Of a stretch of 60,376 nt of DNA, positions 55,632-60,376 are shown piece after piece. Both the position numbers and the translations under genes were made by a program. Below the pieces are notes generated by a model that worked only from the letters and a program-made list of their open reading frames with translations, was not told the DNA's origin and ran no database searches. Origin of the DNA: a bacterium (GTDB lineage: Bacteria; Zhuqueibacterota; Zhuqueibacteria; Residuimicrobiales; Residuimicrobiaceae); contig JAKPUX010000180.1 of NCBI GenBank assembly GCA_029554865.1, forward strand, positions 1 through 60,376, given 5' to 3'. Position 1 is the stretch's first letter, and each line of letters starts with the position of its first letter.

Positions 55632-58094
55632 ATGAAAAAACAAGTTTGCCTGCTCACGTTTTTATTGGTCTCACTGCTCTTCGCAGGTGGCTATACAACT
55701 GGGCTCCTGCTCGACGAGTCGCCTGCAACCGAAAGGGAATGGGGCTATCGCCCCTCGGAAGGAATGATCTCTGCGGTGAATCCGCCTTCTTTTTGCTGGC
55801 GCCCCCAGAAGGATATCATATACTGGGAACTCGAGTGCGCCATAACCCCCGATTTCAGCACAATCGAATATCGCAGCTCGGGTATTGCAATGAACGTTCA
55901 TTGCCCGCCGCGTATTCTTCCGGCTGGCCGTTACTTCTGGCGCTATCGCGGCCAGGATCAGGCGGGCCAGTTCACCTCATGGAGCCAGACGCGGGATTTT
56001 ACTCTTCCCGACGACGCCACGCACATGCCCCTGCCATCGCGCCAGGATTTGCTGGCGCGGATTCCCTCCGCGCACCCGCGTCTTTTCGTACGGCCCGAGG
56101 AATTGCCCGAGCTTCGGGAGCTGGCGAAAGGTGATCGAAAACCGCAGTACGACCAGTTGATCGCCACATGCGATCAACTGCTGGCGAATCCGCCTTCGAC
56201 CGCGGAGCCCTTTCTTTATCCTGAAACAATGCAGCGGTATGGCTATGAGTGGACGCTGCAATGGTGGGGCAACCGGCTCCACGTCATCAAGGCCCTGGAC
56301 GGCGCGGCGATGCTGGGTTTCACATACCAGCTGAGCGGCAAACGGGAATATGGCGATCTCGCTAAAAAGCTACTCCTGGAGTGCGCCCGGTGGGATCCGT
56401 TTGGCGCTTCGGGCTATCGCTACAATGATGAAGCCGGCATGCCCTATACCTGTTATTTTGCCCGTGCCTATACCTATATCCATGAGCTGCTCTCGGAGGA
56501 GGAGCGCGCGGTCTGCCGGAATGTCGCCGCGGTGCGGGGCAAGCAGATGTACGAACATCTCTACCCCCGGCAACTCTGGGACGCTTTTGTCAGCCACAAT
56601 GCCCGCGCCTGGCACTTCCTCGGCGAACTGGGCATCGCGTTTGCAGGCGAGGTGGAAGGGGCGGATGAGTGGGTCTGGTTTGCCATGAATCTCACCTACA
56701 ACGTCTATCCCATCTGGTCCGATGAGGACGGCGGCTGGCATGAGGGTTTCAGCTACTGGCACAGTTATATTGGCCGCTTCAAGTGGTGGGGACTGGCCGT
56801 CCGTTCGGCCATGGATCTTAATGTTTTCGCCAAACCCTACTTTTACCAGGCGGGCTATTTTGCCATGTACCACATGCCGCCTGGCAGAGATGCTGCGGAG
56901 TTCGGCGATGGTTCCGTGCGCATCAAGGAGACCAATCTCGTTCCCCTCTTTGGGGAGGGTTCCTTCCTGCGCGAACAAGCCGTCAATGCCGTCCCCCTCA
57001 TGAGCCGGCTCGCCGCCGAAACAGGAAACGGGTACTGGCAGTGGTATGTGGAGCAGATGGGCGGGCCGGTGGAGGAACCCGGGTACATCGGTTTCGCCTA
57101 CCCCCTGCCCCGGAATGTCAAGGCCGTTGAACCCGATGATCTGCCCACCTCACGGCTGTTCCGCGGCACGGGTCTGGCCTGCCTGAACACCACGTTGCGG
57201 GACGCCAGGGAGGATGTGCAGGTGCTTTTCAAAGCGAGTCAGATGGGCACACAGTCCCATGGCATCGAGTCCAGCAATTCCTTCGCCTTGTGGGCTTATG
57301 GCGAACGCCTGCTCATCCGCACCGGCCATTATTACATGTATGGTGCGCCGCATCACGCCGACTGGGTATGGGAGACCAAATCGCAGAACAATATCACGGT
57401 GAATGGTCATGGGCAGGTCAAGCATTCCCCTTTCTCGAAAGGAAAAATCGCCGCGTTCAAGACGGCCCCGCGCATCGATGCAGTCGTTGGCGAAGCCGGA
57501 GAGGCCTACCGGATCGGGGGGGGGGACGCAGAGCACCGTCTGCTCGACCGTTTCACCCGCGCCATCCTCTTCGTCAAGCCGGAATTGATCATCGTGTACG
57601 ACCGCCTGGAGGCGCGCGAGCCCTCGACCTTTGCTTATCACCTGCATGCCCTGAACCAGTTCCAGATGGCCGGACAGCAGAAGATCCGCTGCGTGAGCGG
57701 CGATGTGAGCTGTGATATCCTCATGCTGGCCCCGCAAAACCTCATTCTGTCACAGACCGACCAGTATGATCCCAACCCATGGCCGCAGATCACCATTCGC
57801 GACTGGCATCTGACCGCGGTCACCGACACGAAAAGCCTGAAAAAAGAGTTCATCACCCTCTACCGGCCACATCGCGGCGTACAGAGTGCGCCGAAGGCGG
57901 AGCTGAGCGAACGCGATGGCGGGTATGTGCTCAAGGTCGGTCTGGGCGACGAGAGCGTCGTGGCGCTGCTGCCCTCCGCAGACAAGGCTGGGCTGGCCGG
58001 CGAGGGATTGGCCTCCTGCGGAGAGATTGTCGTTCAGTATCGCACCGGCAAGGGGAGAGCGGTGGAAACAGTGAGAATTGCTGCAAATGAATAA
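55632..58094 (+). CDS. Secreted DUF4962/heparinase II/III-like protein
   Basis: This 820-residue protein has a signal peptide, an N-terminal DUF4962-type region (RPSEGMISAVNPPSFCWRP, then ARIPSAHPRLFVRPEELPEL), an alpha-toroid with SHNARAWHFLGELGIAF and GGWHEGFSYWHSYIGRFK, and a C-terminal heparinase II/III-like beta-sandwich (SHGIESSNSFALWAYGERLL, HADWVWETKSQNNITVNG). The architecture is that of polysaccharide lyases acting on uronic acid-containing glycans (alginate, heparin-like, ulvan-like). Histidines and tyrosines at likely active-site positions are present, but I cannot assign the substrate. GGAAGAG precedes the ATG at 55632. The end overlaps the next gene by 8 bases. Confidence 0.8.
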   Translation: MKKQVCLLTFLLVSLLFAGGYTTGLLLDESPATEREWGYRPSEGMISAVNPPSFCWRPQKDIIYWELECAITPDFSTIEYRSSGIAMNVHCPPRILPAGRYFWRYRGQDQAGQFTSWSQTRDFTLPDDATHMPLPSRQDLLARIPSAHPRLFVRPEELPELRELAKGDRKPQYDQLIATCDQLLANPPSTAEPFLYPETMQRYGYEWTLQWWGNRLHVIKALDGAAMLGFTYQLSGKREYGDLAKKLLLECARWDPFGASGYRYNDEAGMPYTCYFARAYTYIHELLSEEERAVCRNVAAVRGKQMYEHLYPRQLWDAFVSHNARAWHFLGELGIAFAGEVEGADEWVWFAMNLTYNVYPIWSDEDGGWHEGFSYWHSYIGRFKWWGLAVRSAMDLNVFAKPYFYQAGYFAMYHMPPGRDAAEFGDGSVRIKETNLVPLFGEGSFLREQAVNAVPLMSRLAAETGNGYWQWYVEQMGGPVEEPGYIGFAYPLPRNVKAVEPDDLPTSRLFRGTGLACLNTTLRDAREDVQVLFKASQMGTQSHGIESSNSFALWAYGERLLIRTGHYYMYGAPHHADWVWETKSQNNITVNGHGQVKHSPFSKGKIAAFKTAPRIDAVVGEAGEAYRIGGGDAEHRLLDRFTRAILFVKPELIIVYDRLEAREPSTFAYHLHALNQFQMAGQQKIRCVSGDVSCDILMLAPQNLILSQTDQYDPNPWPQITIRDWHLTAVTDTKSLKKEFITLYRPHRGVQSAPKAELSERDGGYVLKVGLGDESVVALLPSADKAGLAGEGLASCGEIVVQYRTGKGRAVETVRIAANE

Positions 58095-59346
58095 TAGAAC
58101 CAGCCTTGCGAAACTGCGGTTCCTGCTGGCCTTGCTGCTGCTTTGCGCCCTCGGCGATGCCGGGGGCCGCGAACAGGAGACCGGCGGCGCAGCCCTGGCG
58201 AAGGGCCGGGCGATGTGGGTGTGGAATACCGCCAATACCGTCAACAACATTATCAACAACGTGGGGGAGTACAGAGCGGTCCTGTTCGATTTCTGCCGCA
58301 GCCCGCATGGCAATCCGGATCACCGGATCAACAGATTGTTCTTCAGCTGCCGGGATGCCCTCCAGAGCAACCGGGATGCTCTGCGAGACTTTATCGTGGA
58401 GGCGCAGAAGAACGGCATGGAGATCGAATATCTCGACGGCGATCCCAGCTGGGCCACCTACAATCAGCACGTCGGACTGGCCCGCCTGCAGCTGGTGATG
58501 GATTTTAATGCCGGCGCTGGATCGGAAAATGAAAAAATCAGCGGCGTTCAGTTCGATGTGGAACCCTATCTGCTTAAAGCCGGCAAGGGATATCTGCCTC
58601 CTTATTGGGACACACAAAAAGACTCCGTTTGGGCCCTTTACGTCACGGCCATGGACAGCTGCCAAAAGTTCATCGACCGCTCGGATTCCACGCTTCGTTT
58701 CGGGATCGCCATCCCCCGCTGGTACGAGAACCATGTGGGCAATGCACAGTTGTACATCCTGCAATCCCTGGTGGATTATGTGGCGATCATGGATTATAAT
58801 GAGAACTCGTCGGTTATCATTCGGGATGCGGAGAACGAGATCAAGAACGCCCTGATGCTGAACAAGAGCGTCTGGATAGGCGTGGAGACCAAAAATGTCT
58901 CTCCCGAGCCGGAAACGGTGAGCTTTCATGAAGAGGGTGTCTTGTATATGGAGCAAGAATTGAGCAGGGTGATGGCGGCCTATGGAGATTATCCGGCCTT
59001 CACCGGCATCGCCATTCATGCCTATCACTATTACGCCTCCCTGCCCCTCACGACCACGATCGAAGCCAGGGAGCTGAGCAGTTCCCGGACCATGCTCTTC
59101 AATGCCGCGGGAAATCCCGTCCGCAGCCGCACAACCATTCAATACCAGTTGGACGGCGCTATGCCTGTGGAGATCGCTGTCTTTAATCTACTCGGGCAAA
59201 AAGTCGCCACACTCATCAATGAAATGAACCAGCCTGGATTGCATCGGGTTACCTGGCATACAGCCGGCCATCCGCCCGGGCTCTACTTTTACCGCATGAG
59301 GACGCCGAAGGAGATTCTGACCAAAAAGATGGTGGTCATCAACTAA
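58087..59346 (+). CDS. Secreted TIM-barrel-like protein of unknown activity with T9SS sorting domain
   Basis: This 419-residue protein has a signal peptide and a ~310-residue domain with barrel-like strands. Examples are RAMWVWNTANTVNNII, MEIEYLDGDPSWATYNQHVG, GVQFDVEPYLLKAGKGYLPP, DYVAIMDYNENSSVIIRDAE and GIAIHAYHYYASLP. The DVEP and MDY motifs are like those at the ends of barrel strands in glycoside hydrolases, where DxE could be catalytic. I do not recognise the family. The C-terminus (about residues 330-419) is a T9SS-type sorting domain lacking the PNPFN core (GNPVRSRTTIQYQLD ... KKMVVIN). It is the last gene of the locus and overlaps the lyase gene. Confidence 0.65.
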   Translation: MNNRTSLAKLRFLLALLLLCALGDAGGREQETGGAALAKGRAMWVWNTANTVNNIINNVGEYRAVLFDFCRSPHGNPDHRINRLFFSCRDALQSNRDALRDFIVEAQKNGMEIEYLDGDPSWATYNQHVGLARLQLVMDFNAGAGSENEKISGVQFDVEPYLLKAGKGYLPPYWDTQKDSVWALYVTAMDSCQKFIDRSDSTLRFGIAIPRWYENHVGNAQLYILQSLVDYVAIMDYNENSSVIIRDAENEIKNALMLNKSVWIGVETKNVSPEPETVSFHEEGVLYMEQELSRVMAAYGDYPAFTGIAIHAYHYYASLPLTTTIEARELSSSRTMLFNAAGNPVRSRTTIQYQLDGAMPVEIAVFNLLGQKVATLINEMNQPGLHRVTWHTAGHPPGLYFYRMRTPKEILTKKMVVIN

Positions 59347-59460
59347 GTATCACATGGCATCGAGATCGTCAGGCAAAGAAAGGAGTTTGGCGATCTGATG
59401 GGTTGGCACAGCCAATCAGCATAATTTATAAAGCGATGGATTGTTCAAGCGGGACGGATT

Positions 59461-60099
59461 TTTTCCCGGATCACCAGGGTGGATATGGAGCGATGTACAG
59501 AGAGTTGGAGGGATTGGGGCTTTGATTTTTTACTGCGCGAGGAAAAGATTGATGAGGAGGTAGTGCGTTCGATGCGGTGCTGCCGCACTCGGGATTCAGC
59601 ATCAACAGCTCTGTGCAGACTGCGTCAGATGATGCAGGCATGCAGTGTCTGAATTCGTATATTTCATGCTGTTCCTTTTCGCTGGCGCGGATGACCAAGG
59701 TTACCGAAGATGGGCAGGTGATCCGCCGGGCCGGGAAAAGTGAATGCGAGCGGGTTCCGCGGCCTGGGGATGATCGGTTCCGGAGGGGTGTCGCGCAATT
59801 TTCAGGTGTTTGATGCGCTGGAATTCCTGGTGGAGGTGACAGCGCACATACCGGATAGGGGAAAGCGCCTGATTCACTACTTAGGCTGGTATTCGGACAA
59901 GGAGCGGGGAGTACTCAAGAAAATGGAGCCATCGTCAAAGGCAAAGGCTGATGGAGATAATGCAGAGGCTGATGCGTTCCTTAAGCAGCTGCCATCCCCA
60001 CAGCAGCAATTACGCGGCCAAGCATCCCGGCAGAGAGGCCTGATCGATCCAATGGTCTACGAGGGCAGCCTGCCAACGGTGCAAGGTCCGGGCCGGTGA
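59461..60099 (+). pseudogene. IS91-family transposase remnant with frameshifts
   Basis: Fragments in three frames match the C-terminal half of an IS91-type transposase: DFLLREEKIDEEVVRSM (from about 59520), then HSGFSINSSVQTASDDAGMQ with CSFSLARMTKVTEDGQVI in a shifted frame, and from about 59790 GVSRNFQVFDALEFLVEVTA with HYLGWYSDKERGVLKK in another. Frameshifts lie near 59580 and between 59740 and 59800. The N-terminal part, including the catalytic tyrosines, is missing. It is a decayed copy lying between the carbohydrate locus and the GT39 gene. Confidence 0.78.
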
Positions 60100-60376
60100 T
60101 CAAATGAATTCTTTCTCACCCGGCCAGATCTGGGCAAGGGAGAACTGCGGCCCGCGGCAGATGAAGAACTGGCGGCCGTTCTCATGGGGCATGGCATAAG
60201 AATGGTGCGTGGTCGCCGCCAGCTCAACCTGCGTGAAGCGGCCCGGCCCCTGCAGATCGGCCAGATTTTCCTCTGTCGTGCGGTGGGCGCCCATGATGAT
60301 GGCCACGGTCATGGGCTGATTGAGGCGGCTCCGCCCCCACAGCCAGTAGTTGTTGTGCGGACAGAGCGCAGGCGGC
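60100..60376 (-). CDS. C-terminal end of a GT39/ArnT-type membrane glycosyltransferase (5' end outside window)
   Basis: The minus-strand frame is open to the window end and stops at 60100-60102. The visible 91 residues read like the soluble tail of PMT/ArnT-type glycosyltransferases: HNNYWLWGRSR near the start, TVAIIMGAHRTTEENLADL in the middle, and the usual end YAMPHENGRQFFICRGPQ...LAQIWPGEKEFI. Proteins of this family transfer sugars from polyprenyl carriers on the outer face of the inner membrane. The membrane part lies beyond the window, so the identification rests on the tail alone. Confidence 0.65.
   Translation of the reverse strand, partial: PPALCPHNNYWLWGRSRLNQPMTVAIIMGAHRTTEENLADLQGPGRFTQVELAATTHHSYAMPHENGRQFFICRGPQFSLAQIWPGEKEFI

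Overview
The window looks like a chromosomal piece from a GC-rich member of the FCB group outside the classical Bacteroidetes (Calditrichota/KSB1-like; this placement is inference). Five secreted proteins end in a type IX secretion (T9SS) type-A sorting domain with an NxPNPFN core, and there is a PorV/PorQ-family protein and a TonB-dependent receptor with a carboxypeptidase-regulatory-like N-terminus. No rRNA, tRNA or CRISPR array was seen.

Region 1 (1-5293, +): the 3' part of a xanthine dehydrogenase-type molybdenum hydroxylase operon (FeS/FAD subunit cut by the window edge, Mo-cofactor subunit, XdhC), translationally coupled to a family 2 glycosyltransferase. Region 2 (5390-19326): unlinked genes, including a penicillin-binding-type serine hydrolase, two methyltransferases, a SnoaL-like lipoprotein, a double PspC protein, a Cdd1/HhH protein, a secreted phospholipase D-like protein, an M14 carboxypeptidase, a DUF4143 AAA ATPase, a 1012-residue LVIVD-repeat T9SS protein and a GxDLY/SGNH esterase.

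Region 3 (19369-24184): a mobile, partly decayed patch. It holds an IS1634-family element with 15-bp perfect inverted repeats, a run of ACCTATCAGT-like repeats, an HGSNAT-like membrane acetyltransferase, a frameshifted and truncated GH20 hexosaminidase, and a truncated nucleotidyltransferase with its small partner. Codon and base use here looks less GC-rich than the surroundings.

Region 4 (24377-33293, -): NhaA antiporter, then a compact cluster reading hydantoinase > XDH Mo subunit > XDH FeS subunit > knotted carbamoyltransferase YgeW > PLP-dependent lyase > MocA-like nucleotidyltransferase. This resembles the anaerobic purine/urate catabolic clusters around ygeW, but with a different PLP enzyme and without ssnA, ygfK or ygeY in view.

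Region 5 (33845-59346, all +): a roughly 25-kb locus that reads as a polysaccharide-utilisation system for an N-acetylhexosamine-containing polymer. It contains two large carbohydrate-binding T9SS proteins, a TonB-dependent receptor, an unrecognised secreted protein, PorV, a ROK regulator, a GH20-like enzyme, a sodium/solute symporter, NagA-like deacetylase, NagB-like deaminase, a second GH20, an SGNH esterase, a DUF4962/heparinase II/III-like protein and a TIM-barrel-like T9SS protein. No SusD was found and no hexosamine kinase is in the window. Region 6 (59461-60376): a frameshifted IS91-family transposase remnant and the C-terminal end of a GT39-type membrane glycosyltransferase on the minus strand.
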